Source: Ardenticatenaceae bacterium (GTDB taxonomy: Bacteria; Chloroflexota; Anaerolineae; Promineifilales; Promineifilaceae). From it: a stretch of 64,000 nt of DNA. This document shows, piece by piece, positions 17,095 to 26,534 of the stretch (position 1 is its first letter; every line of letters begins with the position of its first letter). The DNA is taken from contig JACKBT010000014.1 of assembly GCA_020634415.1 (NCBI GenBank), forward strand, positions 1-64,000, given 5' to 3'. Both the position numbers and the translations under genes were made by a program. A model generated the notes under the pieces. It was not told the origin of the DNA. It saw only the letters and a list, made by a program, of their open reading frames with translations, and searched no databases.

Positions 17095-17100
17095 GGTTGA

Positions 17101-17163
17101 GGGGGAGACTGGAGATTGGAGACTAGAGACTGGTCAATCTCCAATCTCTAATCTCCAATCCCG
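17101..17163. repeat. GAGACTGG/GAGATTGG hairpin repeat between regulator and kinase
   Basis: GGAGACTGGAGATTGGAG words are followed by TCAATCTCCAATCTC and similar complementary words. It sits in the short gap between the response regulator and kinase genes, so it would be within their shared transcript. Confidence 0.8.
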
Positions 17164-17168
17164 CTGCA

Positions 17169-17849
17169 TCAAGCGGCTCCTTCGCGTAGGACGTAGCCGA
17201 TGCCGCGCACGGTGTGGATGAGGCGGGACATGCCGTTTGACTCTGTTTTTTGGCGCAGGTAGCGGACGTAGACTTCGATGATGTTGCTTTCGCCGCCGAA
17301 GTCATAATCCCACACGCGGTCGAAGATGATTTCGCGGGTGAGTACCTGGCGGGGGTGGCGCATGAAGAGTTCGAGGAGTTCGTACTCTTTGGCGGTGAGG
17401 TCGAAGATGCGGCCAGCGCGGCGGCCTTGCCGTGTGCCGGTGTCTAGTTCCAGGTCGCCGAAGCGGTAGACTTGGGGTTTGGTGGGTTGGGCGCGGCGGA
17501 GTAGGGCGCGGAGGCGGGCCATGAGTTCGTCGAAGGCGAAGGGTTTGACGAGGTAGTCGTCGGCACCGGCATCTAGTCCGGTGACTCGATCTTCTACGGA
17601 TTCTTTGGCGGTGAGCATGAGGATGGGTACGTCGCTGGCGGCGCGGAGGCGGCGGCAGACTTCGATGCCATCCAGGCCGGGCAGCATCAGATCGAGGAGG
17701 ACGAGATCGGGGGGATTGTCGCGGGCGATGTCTAGGCCAGCTTCGCCGTCGGCGGCGGTATCTACCCGGTAGCCTTCGAAGGTGAGGCCACGTTGTAAAA
17801 AGTTGCGAATGCGTTCTTCGTCTTCTATCACTAAGATTCTAGCGGACAT
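17169..17849 (-). CDS. OmpR-family response regulator
   Basis: 226 residues. The receiver domain (1-120) has the acidic pair in IEDEE, the phospho-acceptor Asp in [13 protein letters not shown] and the switch Lys in [10 protein letters not shown]. The winged-helix output domain (about 130-224) ends with [12 protein letters not shown], typical of OmpR/PhoB. GAGGT upstream of the ATG provides a ribosome binding site. It probably activates its own operon with the following kinase. Confidence 0.95.
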   Translation of the reverse strand: MSARILVIEDEERIRNFLQRGLTFEGYRVDTAADGEAGLDIARDNPPDLVLLDLMLPGLDGIEVCRRLRAASDVPILMLTAKESVEDRVTGLDAGADDYLVKPFAFDELMARLRALLRRAQPTKPQVYRFGDLELDTGTRQGRRAGRIFDLTAKEYELLELFMRHPRQVLTREIIFDRVWDYDFGGESNIIEVYVRYLRQKTESNGMSRLIHTVRGIGYVLREGAA

Positions 17850-18065
17850 AAATTTTACCTCTTGAGTTGTACTATAAATGAGCTTGAGGGAATCTGACCA
17901 GTTCTGTTCATGAACAAATTATAATCACCTGCTTGATCGTGGCAAACCGGAGTGGTGTGGAGGGGCCAGGGTGGTAATTTTGGCTGTTTGGGGGATGGTG
18001 GTTACAATTTTGTCTGGGAAGTATTAGATTTGCTGATAAAACGGCCGATCATCAGGAGAAAGTAG

Positions 18066-19055
18066 ATGGATGCCATTTTTGATATTGGCTTGAATGTGAC
18101 GCGCTGGCTGCAAGCGAATTACCCCCAGCTTACTGGTTTTATGCAATTTATGAGTGCTTTGGGCGAGACGGAGTTTTATTTGCTGCTGTTTCCGCTGCTG
18201 TATTGGAGTGTGGATAAGCGGATGGGGAAGCATGTGGCGTATCTGTTTTTGTTGGCGGTGGCTTCTAATTCGCTGTTGAAGCAGGCGTTTCGGGGGCTGC
18301 GCCCGTTTTGGCTGGATGAGGAGGTGGGGTTGGGTGAGGCGGCGGGGTATGGTGTGCCGAGTGGTCATGCGCAGTTAACGGCCGTTATCTATCCCTTCCT
18401 GGCTTATTGGATTCGCCGCCGTTGGTTTACGGCTTTGGCGGTGTTTATGGTGGTGGTGATGTGCCTGAGCCGGATTTATTTGGGGGTGCATTTTGTGCAT
18501 GATGTGTTGGTGGGGCTGCTGCTGGCGGGGTTGATTTTGGGTGGTTATGCTATTTGGCAGCGGAAGGTGGCGGCGAAGTTGGATAAGCGGATTTTGGGGC
18601 AGAAGCTGTTGGTGGTGGTGGCTGTGCCGGTGGTGTTTGCGCTGCTGTATGTGGTGGTGCGGTTGATTATTGGGGAGGCGGATACGGCCGTTTCTTGGCG
18701 AGCCTTTATTGAACCGGCCGAACGGGAGAGTATTGAGGCGATGGTGACGGCCGTTGCCGCTTTGCTGGGTTTTGGTATTGGTGTGTTGTTTGAGGCCAGC
18801 CGCGTGCGTTTTTTGACGGAAGGGACAGTGTGGCAGCGGGGGCTGCGTTATGTGGTGGGGATGGTGGGAACGGCCGTTATTTTCTTTGGGCTGCGGGCCG
18901 TTTTGCCGGAGGACCCGTTGTGGTTGGGGCTGATTTTGCGCTTTGTGCGTTATTTGCTGACGCTGCTGTGGGTGTCTTATTATGCGCCGGCCTTTTTTGT
19001 GTGGGTGAAGCTGGCGAAGGCGGAGCCTGATCCGGGGATTACGTTGACTTTGTAG
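18066..19055 (+). CDS. PAP2-family membrane phosphatase
   Basis: 329 residues with about eight or nine membrane segments. The three phosphatase signature motifs are present: KQAFRGLRP, PSGHAQ and SRIYLGVHFVHD. They would act on lipid phosphates such as phosphatidic acid or undecaprenyl pyrophosphate at the outer face of the membrane. The C-terminal half adds extra membrane helices beyond the usual PAP2 core of about 200 residues. An AGGAGA ribosome binding site precedes the ATG. Confidence 0.88.
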   Translation: MDAIFDIGLNVTRWLQANYPQLTGFMQFMSALGETEFYLLLFPLLYWSVDKRMGKHVAYLFLLAVASNSLLKQAFRGLRPFWLDEEVGLGEAAGYGVPSGHAQLTAVIYPFLAYWIRRRWFTALAVFMVVVMCLSRIYLGVHFVHDVLVGLLLAGLILGGYAIWQRKVAAKLDKRILGQKLLVVVAVPVVFALLYVVVRLIIGEADTAVSWRAFIEPAERESIEAMVTAVAALLGFGIGVLFEASRVRFLTEGTVWQRGLRYVVGMVGTAVIFFGLRAVLPEDPLWLGLILRFVRYLLTLLWVSYYAPAFFVWVKLAKAEPDPGITLTL

Positions 19056-19165
19056 GGGGAAGGTGCATGGATGTGCAGTTGGTGTTGTTGTTTGGAATTT
19101 GGCCCACGTATGTGGACTTTTTTGTCTGTTTAGATGGGGGTTTGGGGGTTGTTTGATGTTTTGGG
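19056..19165. other. Spacer between PAP2 gene and repeat element
   Basis: G/T-rich sequence with no supported gene. It begins the 466-base gap between the PAP2 gene and the convergent hydrolase/ligase gene. Confidence 0.4.
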
Positions 19166-19320
19166 TGGTAGGGGCGGGATGGGCGGGCCATGATCTGGGC
19201 TAAACGGACAGCGATCCATCCCGCCCATCTCGCCCAATATCTTGCCTGTGGGGCGAGACGGCGCGGAGACTAGGCGATTTATTTTATCTGAGGTAATACC
19301 GCGCCGTCCCGCCCCTACCA
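19166..19320. repeat. MITE-like element with 14-bp terminal inverted repeats
   Basis: TGGTAGGGGCGGGA at 19166-19179 and its exact complement TCCCGCCCCTACCA at 19307-19320 bound a 155-base segment without coding capacity. Inner words (GGATGGGCGGG, CATCCCGCCC, GGCGAGACGGCG) are also partly complementary. No target-site duplication is evident. The rest of the gap to 19521 has another hairpin-like pair near 19503-19526 (GCGGTAAGGATACCGC). Confidence 0.55.
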
Positions 19321-19521
19321 TTGCCATACAATTTTCCAGAGACCCAAAACCCACCATCCTACAAAACAACTGCTTTGCCTGCCCTGCCAACCGCACTTGT
19401 GCAAACTGCTGGCACGATGGGACATCGGGCATAGCAATTTGGGCGAGAAAGGCCGTGCCGGAGCAATGAGATTGCTTGCAGCTAATAAGTTGCCGAGCAA
19501 AACGCGGTAAGGATACCGCGC

Positions 19522-22050
19522 CTACGGTTCATCGCTTAATCCAGCGAGGTGTTCGCCGACGCTGCCCGCTTCGGCGGTGATTTCGTGTTGGTATTGGCTG
19601 ACGAGTTCGCGGCGCAGGACTTTGCCGATGAAGCTGCGCGGGAACTCTTTGACGAAGATGACGAGGCGGGGAACCTGATTGGGCGGCAGGCGGCGTTGGC
19701 AGAAGGCGATGACGGTTTGGGCGGGGATGCGGGTTTTGTCGCGCAGGGAGACGAAGGCGATGGGCTGGTTGGCGATGGCGATGACGACGACTTCGCGCAC
19801 TTCGGGTAGTTCGTAGATGATCTCTTCCACATCGCGGGGGAAGGCGGGCGTTTCCTCGTCGGCCTGCCACATGTCCTGGCGGCGGCTGATGATTTGGAAG
19901 TAGCCGTCTTCGTCCATGCGGGCGATGTCGTTGGTGTGCAGCCAGCCTTGGTTGTCTATGACCTGGCGGGTGGCGGCTTCGTCGCGCCAGTAGCCCTGCA
20001 TCACCTGGGGGCCGCGTATGACCAGTTCGCCAATTTGGCCGGGTTTAGCCGGTTTACCGGTTTTGAGGTCTATGATGCGGGCTTCGGTGCTAGGTAAGGG
20101 CAGACCGATGGTGCCGATTTTGGAACGGCCGTATATCGGATTGCTGTGCGTCACAGGACTGGCCTCACTCAGGCCATACCCCTCCACCAGCTTGCCTTTG
20201 GTCAGCTTCTCGAAGGCTTCTTGCACTTCAATGGGCAGGGGAGCCGCGCCGCTGATGCAGGCGCGGATGGATTGGACATTATAGCGGCGCACGTTGGGAA
20301 AGTTGTTGAGGGCGACGTACATGGTGGGTACGCCAGGGAAGAGGGTGGGTTTGTACTTTTTGATCTGTTGCAGGATTTCTTCGGCATCGAAGCGGGGCAG
20401 GAGGATCATGCTGGCTCCCTGGGAAACGGCCGTATTCATGGCGGAGGTCATGCCGTAGACATGGCTAAAGGGGATGACGCATAGGCTGACTTCCTGGCCG
20501 TCGCGCACGTCGGTGAGCCAGGCGCGGATTTGCATGACGTTGGCGACGAGGTTGTAGTGGCTGAGGGTGACGCCTTTGGGGTCGTTGGTGGTGCCGCTGG
20601 TGAATTGGATAACGGCCGTATCCTCCGCTTTCACCTCAACTTCGGGGGGAATGGGGGGATGTTTGCGTAAAAGCTGCCACCAGAGGAAGTCAGTGGCATC
20701 GAGCGGCCGTTTAAGGCCATCGCTAAAAGCAAAGGGGCGTTTGCCGATAGGTAAAGGTAGATAATCTTTGGGACTGGCGTAAATGATGTGGTTGATGGTG
20801 GATTGGGCCTTGATGTGAACGGCCGTTGCTTCCAAACGGGTCAACGTCACCAAAACTTCGGCCTCTGTGCGTTGGGCTTCGCGGGCTAACTCTTCCGCAT
20901 CCAGTAAGGGGTTGCCCATCACCACAATGGCCCCAATGCGTAAAGCTCCATAAAAGGCGATGACCAGGTGGGGGGTATTGGGCAGGACGAGCATGATGCG
21001 CGTGCCTTTTTGGATGCCGAGGGCTTGCAGGGCATTGGCAAAGCGGGCGGCTTGGGCGCTGAGGGTTTTGTAGCTGAGGGTGCGGCCCAAGAAGCGGATG
21101 GCGGGGCGGCGGGGAAAGCGTCGCCAGGCACGGTCTAGCAGGCGGGTGAGGGGGATGTGGGGGATGTCGAGGGTGGGGGGAACGGCCGTTTCGTAATGGG
21201 CCAGCCAGGGGCGTTCGCGTAATAAGTTGCCACGCCCATCTGCCTCATCCATGCGCCAGCGTGGCAGGTGGGCGGGCGTGACATCGGTTTCCATGAAGCG
21301 TTCGATGGCGCGGTTGACGGCATCGCGCCGTTCGAGCATGACCATATGGGCGGAGACGCCGACGTTGATGACTTCGGAGGTGGCGGCGGGGACGAGTTCG
21401 CCGACGCGCTCGAAGGCGGCTTGGGGCAGAACGCGGTCTCGATTGCCGAGAATGACCATGGTGGGGGGCTTGAGTTGGGGGAAGATGTCCCAGCCGCGCC
21501 AGTGGCGGAGGTTGTGCAGGTACATTTGGCGTAGGGAGCGCAGGCTGGCATCGGCGAAGCGGTCGGCGATGGGTTGGAGGAGGCTGATGAGGTTGGGGGG
21601 CAGGCGGAAGAGGAGTTTGTAGGGTTTGGGGATGTTGTATTCGCCAGCACCGGCGATGAGGATGAGGCGGCTGACTTGTTGGGGGTGGGCGTGGGCGAAT
21701 TCGGTGGCGATGGCGACGCCGAAGGAGTGGCCGATGAGGATGATGGGTTCGGTGATGTGGAGGTGGTGGAGAACGGCCGTTATGTCGGCTAACAGGCGGG
21801 GCATCTCGTAGCCATCTGGAGGGCGGTCGGAGAGGCCATGCCCGCGCATGTCTATGGCGATGACGCGGTTGGTGTGGGCGAATTCTTCGATTTGGTAGCG
21901 CCATTGGCGGGCACGACCGCCGAAGCCGTGGATGAGGAGGATGGTTTGGGACGGCCGTTCGGGGGAGACGACGATGTAGCTGAGGCGGAGGCCGGGTTCT
22001 ATCTGGATGCTTTCGCGGAAGAGTTCTAAATCTAGTTGCATGGTAGCCAA
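19522..22050 (-). CDS. Fused alpha/beta hydrolase and AMP-dependent acyl-CoA synthetase
   Basis: 842 residues. The N-terminal alpha/beta hydrolase (about 15-265) has oxyanion HGFGG, nucleophile elbow GHSFGVA, the acid in LGNRDRV and His in VSAHMVML. The C-terminal adenylating domain (about 290-820) has the ATP loop TSGTTNDPKGV, YGLSEASP, the adenine/ribose motif TNDIARMDEDGYF and the late Lys in RSFIGKVLRREL. The hinge, usually GRxKD, reads SRRQDMW and is followed by an acidic insertion. It resembles medium/long-chain fatty acyl-CoA ligases fused to a possible thioesterase or lipase. A lipase or ester hydrolase that hands free fatty acid to the ligase would make sense, but this is inference. 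It is one reading frame with no break. Confidence 0.82.
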   Translation of the reverse strand: MATMQLDLELFRESIQIEPGLRLSYIVVSPERPSQTILLIHGFGGRARQWRYQIEEFAHTNRVIAIDMRGHGLSDRPPDGYEMPRLLADITAVLHHLHITEPIILIGHSFGVAIATEFAHAHPQQVSRLILIAGAGEYNIPKPYKLLFRLPPNLISLLQPIADRFADASLRSLRQMYLHNLRHWRGWDIFPQLKPPTMVILGNRDRVLPQAAFERVGELVPAATSEVINVGVSAHMVMLERRDAVNRAIERFMETDVTPAHLPRWRMDEADGRGNLLRERPWLAHYETAVPPTLDIPHIPLTRLLDRAWRRFPRRPAIRFLGRTLSYKTLSAQAARFANALQALGIQKGTRIMLVLPNTPHLVIAFYGALRIGAIVVMGNPLLDAEELAREAQRTEAEVLVTLTRLEATAVHIKAQSTINHIIYASPKDYLPLPIGKRPFAFSDGLKRPLDATDFLWWQLLRKHPPIPPEVEVKAEDTAVIQFTSGTTNDPKGVTLSHYNLVANVMQIRAWLTDVRDGQEVSLCVIPFSHVYGMTSAMNTAVSQGASMILLPRFDAEEILQQIKKYKPTLFPGVPTMYVALNNFPNVRRYNVQSIRACISGAAPLPIEVQEAFEKLTKGKLVEGYGLSEASPVTHSNPIYGRSKIGTIGLPLPSTEARIIDLKTGKPAKPGQIGELVIRGPQVMQGYWRDEAATRQVIDNQGWLHTNDIARMDEDGYFQIISRRQDMWQADEETPAFPRDVEEIIYELPEVREVVVIAIANQPIAFVSLRDKTRIPAQTVIAFCQRRLPPNQVPRLVIFVKEFPRSFIGKVLRRELVSQYQHEITAEAGSVGEHLAGLSDEP

Positions 22051-22132
22051 TGATTTGTGGGTTGGTTTGGAGGTTAAGTATAGTGAGCTTTGGGTGATTT
22101 ACCAAGCGTGGTGGAAGGGGTAAAATTTGGGT

Positions 22133-23416
22133 ATGACGACATTGAAACAGTTGGAGAAGGCAATTATGGGTGCCGCCGAAAGTTGGCAGTTGCGGCGGGT
22201 GATGGTTTTGTGCCAGGAGTTGTTGACGGCCGTTCCGGCGGCGGATGGGGCGGGGCGGGAGAGCCGGGCTTTGGCTTTGTATTATTATGGTGAGGCTTCG
22301 CGCCGTTTGGGGGAGCTGCCGGGGGCGATTGAGTTGTTTGCGCAATGTGTGGCGGTGGCGGGGGGAGACGGCCGTTTTGCGGTGCAAGGGCTGGAGCGAT
22401 GGGCGCATACGCTGGCGCAGTCGGGGGAGATTGCGGCGGCTAAGGTGAAGCTGCAAGAGGCGGCATTGCTGGCGGAGAAGCAGGGTGATCTGTTTTGTCG
22501 GGCGGTGGTGGTGCAGCAGCAGGGTAATTTGGCCTGGTTTGAGGATCATTTGGATGAGGCGTTGGGGTTTTATCAGCGGGCGTTGGATATGTATGAGGAG
22601 CTGCGGGATTTGCCGAGCCAGTTGAATGTGTGGATCAATATTGGGCTGACGCAGCATTATATCGGCCGTTTGGATAAGGCGATTGAGGGGTATGAGGAGG
22701 GGCTGAAGCTGGCTCGTTATTTGAAGCATCCAGCGGTGGGGATGCTGCTGAGTAATTTGGGGGAGTGTTATCAGGATTTGCTGGCGATGGCGCAGGCGCG
22801 TACTTATCATGAACAGGCGATAACGGCCGTGCATAGTCTGCCGCTGGAGACGGATAATTTGCCTAGTACGTTGGCCGATATTCACCGTAATTTGGGTGTG
22901 GATTTGTATTATTTGGGTGATATTGAAGGTGGGCGCAGCCAGTTGCAGAAGGCTTTGGCTTTGCTGCGGGAGGAGGATGATCTGGATATTCGCCTGCAAA
23001 CATTGTATACGCTTGCTTTGGTGGAATTGGAACAGGGGCAACTTGAGGATGCCTGGGAGCATATTCAGAAGTCGTTGGCTTTGGCGCAGCAGTATGAGAT
23101 GCGGGTGCATGTGGCGCGGACGATGTATCTGATGGGGTTGTATCATCAGCAGAATGGGGATGTGGTGGCGGCGCAAGCGGCCTGGCAGCAGAGTTTGTTT
23201 TTGACGCATGAGACGGGGCAGCGGCTGGTTTTGTGGCAGGGGCATGTGGCTTTGGGGGATGTGGCGGATAATCCGGCTCTGGCGATGGTGCATTATCAGA
23301 TTGCGGCGGAGATTATTCATCAAGTTACTGCGCCGATTGCGGATGAGGCTTTGCGGCGGCAGTTTTTGGATGCGCCACAGGTGAAACGGGTGTTAACGGC
23401 CGTTCAAAAACGATAA
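22133..23416 (+). CDS. TPR-repeat protein
   Basis: About 427 residues made almost entirely of tetratricopeptide-like helical pairs, for example a hairpin with WFEDHLDEALGFYQRALDMY and GRLDKAIEGYEEGLKLA. No enzymatic domain or signal peptide. A TTG at 22127, spaced six bases from AAGGGG, is an equally possible start that adds two residues. It lies 150 bases before a GAF sensor kinase on the same strand. Probably a protein-interaction scaffold, perhaps for that kinase. Confidence 0.8.
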   Translation: MTTLKQLEKAIMGAAESWQLRRVMVLCQELLTAVPAADGAGRESRALALYYYGEASRRLGELPGAIELFAQCVAVAGGDGRFAVQGLERWAHTLAQSGEIAAAKVKLQEAALLAEKQGDLFCRAVVVQQQGNLAWFEDHLDEALGFYQRALDMYEELRDLPSQLNVWINIGLTQHYIGRLDKAIEGYEEGLKLARYLKHPAVGMLLSNLGECYQDLLAMAQARTYHEQAITAVHSLPLETDNLPSTLADIHRNLGVDLYYLGDIEGGRSQLQKALALLREEDDLDIRLQTLYTLALVELEQGQLEDAWEHIQKSLALAQQYEMRVHVARTMYLMGLYHQQNGDVVAAQAAWQQSLFLTHETGQRLVLWQGHVALGDVADNPALAMVHYQIAAEIIHQVTAPIADEALRRQFLDAPQVKRVLTAVQKR

Positions 23417-23472
23417 TAACCGTGAATAAACCGCTAATCGGTGTTTAGATGTCGTTAATATTATTTCTTTGC

Positions 23473-23502
23473 CCCAGCCCGGCTGGGTGAATCTGTTATA
23501 AT
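23473..23502 (+). promoter_or_regulatory. Putative -10 element with upstream palindrome
   Basis: A consensus TATAAT at 23497-23502 lies 65 bases before the sensor kinase ATG. Directly upstream is a 7-bp-arm palindrome CCCAGCCCGGCTGGG, which could be an operator or the terminator of the TPR gene. No clear -35 box at normal spacing. Confidence 0.45.
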
Positions 23503-23566
23503 TTTTTTGGCAGTTATTTTTTTGCTGTCGTCTATATTTTTTGGCTTGATTGCTTTCTGACTTTTC

Positions 23567-25600
23567 ATGATGCCCGATTCGACGCGACAAACGGCGAGAA
23601 CGAGATTAGATGTAACTTTGCAGCAGGTTGCCCGTGATGTGGTGACGGCGTTGGGTTATTTGGGGGCGATGGTAGCCACTGTGGAGAAGGATGGCTCTTT
23701 GCCGGTTCGGGCCGTTTTTTTTGATCCCCAACTTGCGCCTTTGGAGAAAGTGGAACCCTGGGAGAAACGAATTTCCCGGTTGATGGGCCGTGATCTGAGT
23801 ATTACTAACCCGGACCCGACGATTGCGCGTGTGTATTTGAATGAGGATAGGTATAAGAGTAATCTTAGTGTGCAGGCGGTGAAGGCGCGTGAGCCGGTGG
23901 TGAGTGATGATTTTTTCTCGCTGTTTACGCCGATTTTGCCAGGAGTGGTGCGGCCGATTTTTAAGACGATTCAGTTGGGCTTTGGCATTAAGCAGGTGGT
24001 GGCTGTGCCGTTTTTCTTGGAAGGCTCGGGGGATAGTGAGCCGGAGATTGTGGGGAATTTGTTTGCCATTAAGCAGGGTGTGATTCGGGAGCAGGATAAG
24101 ATTATTTTGACGGCTTTTGGGCGGCAGGCGGCGGCGGCGATTGAGTTGGAACGCCAGCGCACGCAGGTTTTGGAGGTGGCGAAGGAGCTGACGACGGAGC
24201 TGCAAGCGAGTTTGCATCAGGATGAGCAGGCGATTGTGCAGCAGATTGTGGAGGGTGTGGTGAGTGTGTTGGGGTATGTGGCGGCGTTGGTTTCGACGTA
24301 TGAGCGGGATGATTCGCTGTCGCTGCGGGTGTCGCATTTTAATGGGAAGTATGTGGATGTGGGGCAGGTGGAGCAGTGGGAAACGGCCGTTTCTCAGTTA
24401 ATGGGCCGTCGTGTCAGTATCATGAACCCTGACCCGAAGTTGGATCGGGTGTATGTGCATCAGGCTGGCTTTCGGGATAATTTGAGTGTGCGGGCTTTTC
24501 ATGAACGGAAGCCGGTGGTGAGTGATGAGATTTATTCTTTGTTTACGCCGGTTGTGCCGGAGGCAACGCGCCCGGTTTTTGCGGAGATGATTCAGCCAGC
24601 CCTGGGTGTGAAGCAGGTGATAGCTGTGCCGTTTTTCTTGGAGACGGCTTCGTCTGGCAATGAAATGCAGTTTGTGGGGAATTTGTTTGCGGCAACGGCC
24701 GATCCTGAAGGGTTTAAGCGGGAGGAGATTGATTTGCTGCAAGGGTTTGGGCAGCAAGCGGCTGTGGGCATTCGCAATGCCCGCCTGTACCGCGAGGTTG
24801 AAGAGTTGTACAGCAAGGCAGAACAGCAGCGGCATGAGATTGAGAAGCTGTATCAAACGGCCGAAGAGCAGCGGCAGGTGGCTGAGGTGTTTGGCAAGAT
24901 GGCCTTTAGTGCGGCGGCGAATGTTCATGCCTTACGCAATCATGTGGGGGCTTTCCGTGCTTTTATGCAGATTTTGGCGATGGTGAAGGATGACCCCATT
25001 CAGTTGAGGGAGATGCTGCAATCTACTTCGCGCTATATCAAGCGGCTGGAGGATGCAACGGCGATTTTGGATGGGCTGCATGAACCCTGGCATGAGGTGA
25101 CGGATGAGTATGTGGATGTGAACCGGGCTTTGGAGATAGCTATCTCTAAAGCGAATGATACGCTGAATTTGGACGGCCATATTGAGGTGCAAACAGATTT
25201 TGCGCGGGATTTACCGAAGATACGGACTTCTTTTGATATGCTGGCGGAGGCGTTCCGCATTTTGATGAAGAATGGCATGGAGGCCATTTTGGAGAAGGAG
25301 TCGGCGGAAGATGGAACACAGGTAAGCCCTTATACGGGGCATATTCAGGTGAGGAGTTGTTGTCATGAGGATGACACGATTGAGGTGGTGATTGGTGATG
25401 ATGGGGTGGGGATTAGTGAGGAACATATGGCGGCGATGTTCCAGATGCGCTGGTCTACGAAGGAGACGGGGATGGGGTTTGGGCTGTTTTGGCTGAAGGA
25501 TTATGTGTTAGGGTTAAACGGCCGTGTTGAGGTTAGCAGCACTTTGGGTGAGGGAACTACTTTTCGCATTGTATTGCCCGGTTGTAAAAACGGAGATTAG
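23567..25600 (+). CDS. Cytosolic histidine kinase with two tandem GAF domains
   Basis: 677 residues with no membrane segment. Two related GAF-like domains (about 5-205 and 210-410) share motifs such as NPDPTIARVYL / NPDPKLDRVYV and KQVVAVPFFLE / KQVIAVPFFLE, which points to an internal duplication. A coiled-coil (about 410-445, many Gln and Glu) leads to a dimerisation region with the candidate phospho-histidine in HALRNHVGAF. The ATPase domain has NGMEAILEK, IGDDGVGISEE and MGFGLFWLKD. The ATPase lids look somewhat divergent. Signal and partner unknown; a TPR protein gene precedes it. Two adjacent ATG codons begin the gene without a clear ribosome binding site. Confidence 0.85.
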   Translation: MMPDSTRQTARTRLDVTLQQVARDVVTALGYLGAMVATVEKDGSLPVRAVFFDPQLAPLEKVEPWEKRISRLMGRDLSITNPDPTIARVYLNEDRYKSNLSVQAVKAREPVVSDDFFSLFTPILPGVVRPIFKTIQLGFGIKQVVAVPFFLEGSGDSEPEIVGNLFAIKQGVIREQDKIILTAFGRQAAAAIELERQRTQVLEVAKELTTELQASLHQDEQAIVQQIVEGVVSVLGYVAALVSTYERDDSLSLRVSHFNGKYVDVGQVEQWETAVSQLMGRRVSIMNPDPKLDRVYVHQAGFRDNLSVRAFHERKPVVSDEIYSLFTPVVPEATRPVFAEMIQPALGVKQVIAVPFFLETASSGNEMQFVGNLFAATADPEGFKREEIDLLQGFGQQAAVGIRNARLYREVEELYSKAEQQRHEIEKLYQTAEEQRQVAEVFGKMAFSAAANVHALRNHVGAFRAFMQILAMVKDDPIQLREMLQSTSRYIKRLEDATAILDGLHEPWHEVTDEYVDVNRALEIAISKANDTLNLDGHIEVQTDFARDLPKIRTSFDMLAEAFRILMKNGMEAILEKESAEDGTQVSPYTGHIQVRSCCHEDDTIEVVIGDDGVGISEEHMAAMFQMRWSTKETGMGFGLFWLKDYVLGLNGRVEVSSTLGEGTTFRIVLPGCKNGD

Positions 25601-25629
25601 GAGATCGCTGAGCGAATCTCCCAATCTCG
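25592..25629. repeat. GGAGATT hairpin repeat over the kinase stop codon
   Basis: GGAGATTAGGAGAT and the complementary GCGAATCTCCCAATCTC form a stem overlapping the TAG of the GAF kinase gene. A short T run follows nearby (25634-25640), so it may terminate transcription between the converging genes. Confidence 0.65.
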
Positions 25630-25638
25630 CCAACTTTT

Positions 25639-26499
25639 TTAGCCTATCTGATTGCGTATTACGCCAATTCCTTCGACTTCACACTCGACAACATCACCCG
25701 GTTTGAGGAATTCGGGTGGGGTGCGGGCAAAGCCCACGCCTTCGGGTGTGCCGGTGGCGATGATGTCGCCAGCGAGCAATGTTGCGCCCCGTGAGAGGTG
25801 GTAGAGCGTGGCGGGTATATCGAAGATCATCTGGCTGGTGTTGCTTTCTTGTTTGGTGACACCATTGACGCGACAGGTGATGTGGAGGTTGTGGGGGTTG
25901 GACAGATCATCGGCGGTAACGAGACATGGCCCCATGGGGGCGTAGCCATCGAGGCTTTTGCCTTTGAAGAACTGTTTGTGGTCGCGTTGCAGGTCGCGGG
26001 CGCTGACATCGTTCATGATGGTGTAGCCGTAGATGTAGTTCATGGCTTCATCGGTGCTGATGTTTTTGCCGTTTTTGCTGATGACGACGGCTAATTCCAC
26101 TTCCCAATCAATTTTGTCGGAGACGTGGGCATCGAAGGGGATGTTGTCGTAGGGGCCGTTGGCGCAGGTGGTGGCTTTGGTGAAGATGACGGGGAATTGG
26201 GGCAGTTCTGACTCGAAGCCTTTGGTGCGGTTGGATTCTTCGGCGTGGGCGGCGTAGTTGAGGCCGAGGCAGAAGATGTTGCGGCGGGGGTCGGGGATGG
26301 GGGCCAGCAGTTTGACATTGGCCAGGGGGATGCTGCTGGTGGCTTTGTGGCTGTGGGTTTGGGCTTGGGCGAGGCCATCGGCACCCATTTCGATGAGGGT
26401 GAGCATGTTGGGGGCAACGGCCGTTAAATCTACGATGCCATCTTCGCGCCATGCGCCCAGACGAATTTGATTGTTATGTTGATAGGTGACAAGTTTCAC
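25639..26499 (-). CDS. Fumarylacetoacetate hydrolase family protein
   Basis: 286 residues of the FAH fold. The acidic metal ligands lie in DWEVELAVVISK, with YTIMNDVSARDLQ, the FKGKSLDGYAPMGPCLVT region and ATGTPEGVGFARTP near the end. Family members act as acylpyruvate hydrolases, oxaloacetate decarboxylases or catechol-pathway isomerases/decarboxylases; the substrate cannot be told here. The start is GTG at 26499, preceded by AAGGAG at six bases. It follows the DUF3048 lipoprotein gene by 35 bases. Confidence 0.9.
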   Translation of the reverse strand: MKLVTYQHNNQIRLGAWREDGIVDLTAVAPNMLTLIEMGADGLAQAQTHSHKATSSIPLANVKLLAPIPDPRRNIFCLGLNYAAHAEESNRTKGFESELPQFPVIFTKATTCANGPYDNIPFDAHVSDKIDWEVELAVVISKNGKNISTDEAMNYIYGYTIMNDVSARDLQRDHKQFFKGKSLDGYAPMGPCLVTADDLSNPHNLHITCRVNGVTKQESNTSQMIFDIPATLYHLSRGATLLAGDIIATGTPEGVGFARTPPEFLKPGDVVECEVEGIGVIRNQIG

Positions 26500-26534
26500 G
26501 GTTTTCTCCTTGTAACAAATGCAGATAACAGATT

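Noticed and set aside
19522..22050. The hydrolase/ligase fusion as OleBC (beta-lactone decarboxylase/synthetase)
   Set aside because: The order fits, but the hydrolase has a Ser nucleophile (GHSFG) whereas OleB uses Asp, the ligase has a typical acyl-CoA-ligase ATP loop, and no oleA or oleD is adjacent.
21245..23323. Long antisense reading frame of 692 codons on the minus strand
   Set aside because: It lies opposite the TPR gene and overlaps the hydrolase/ligase gene in another frame. Its Arg/His/Pro/Gln-rich translation is typical of a frame shadow in GC-rich DNA.
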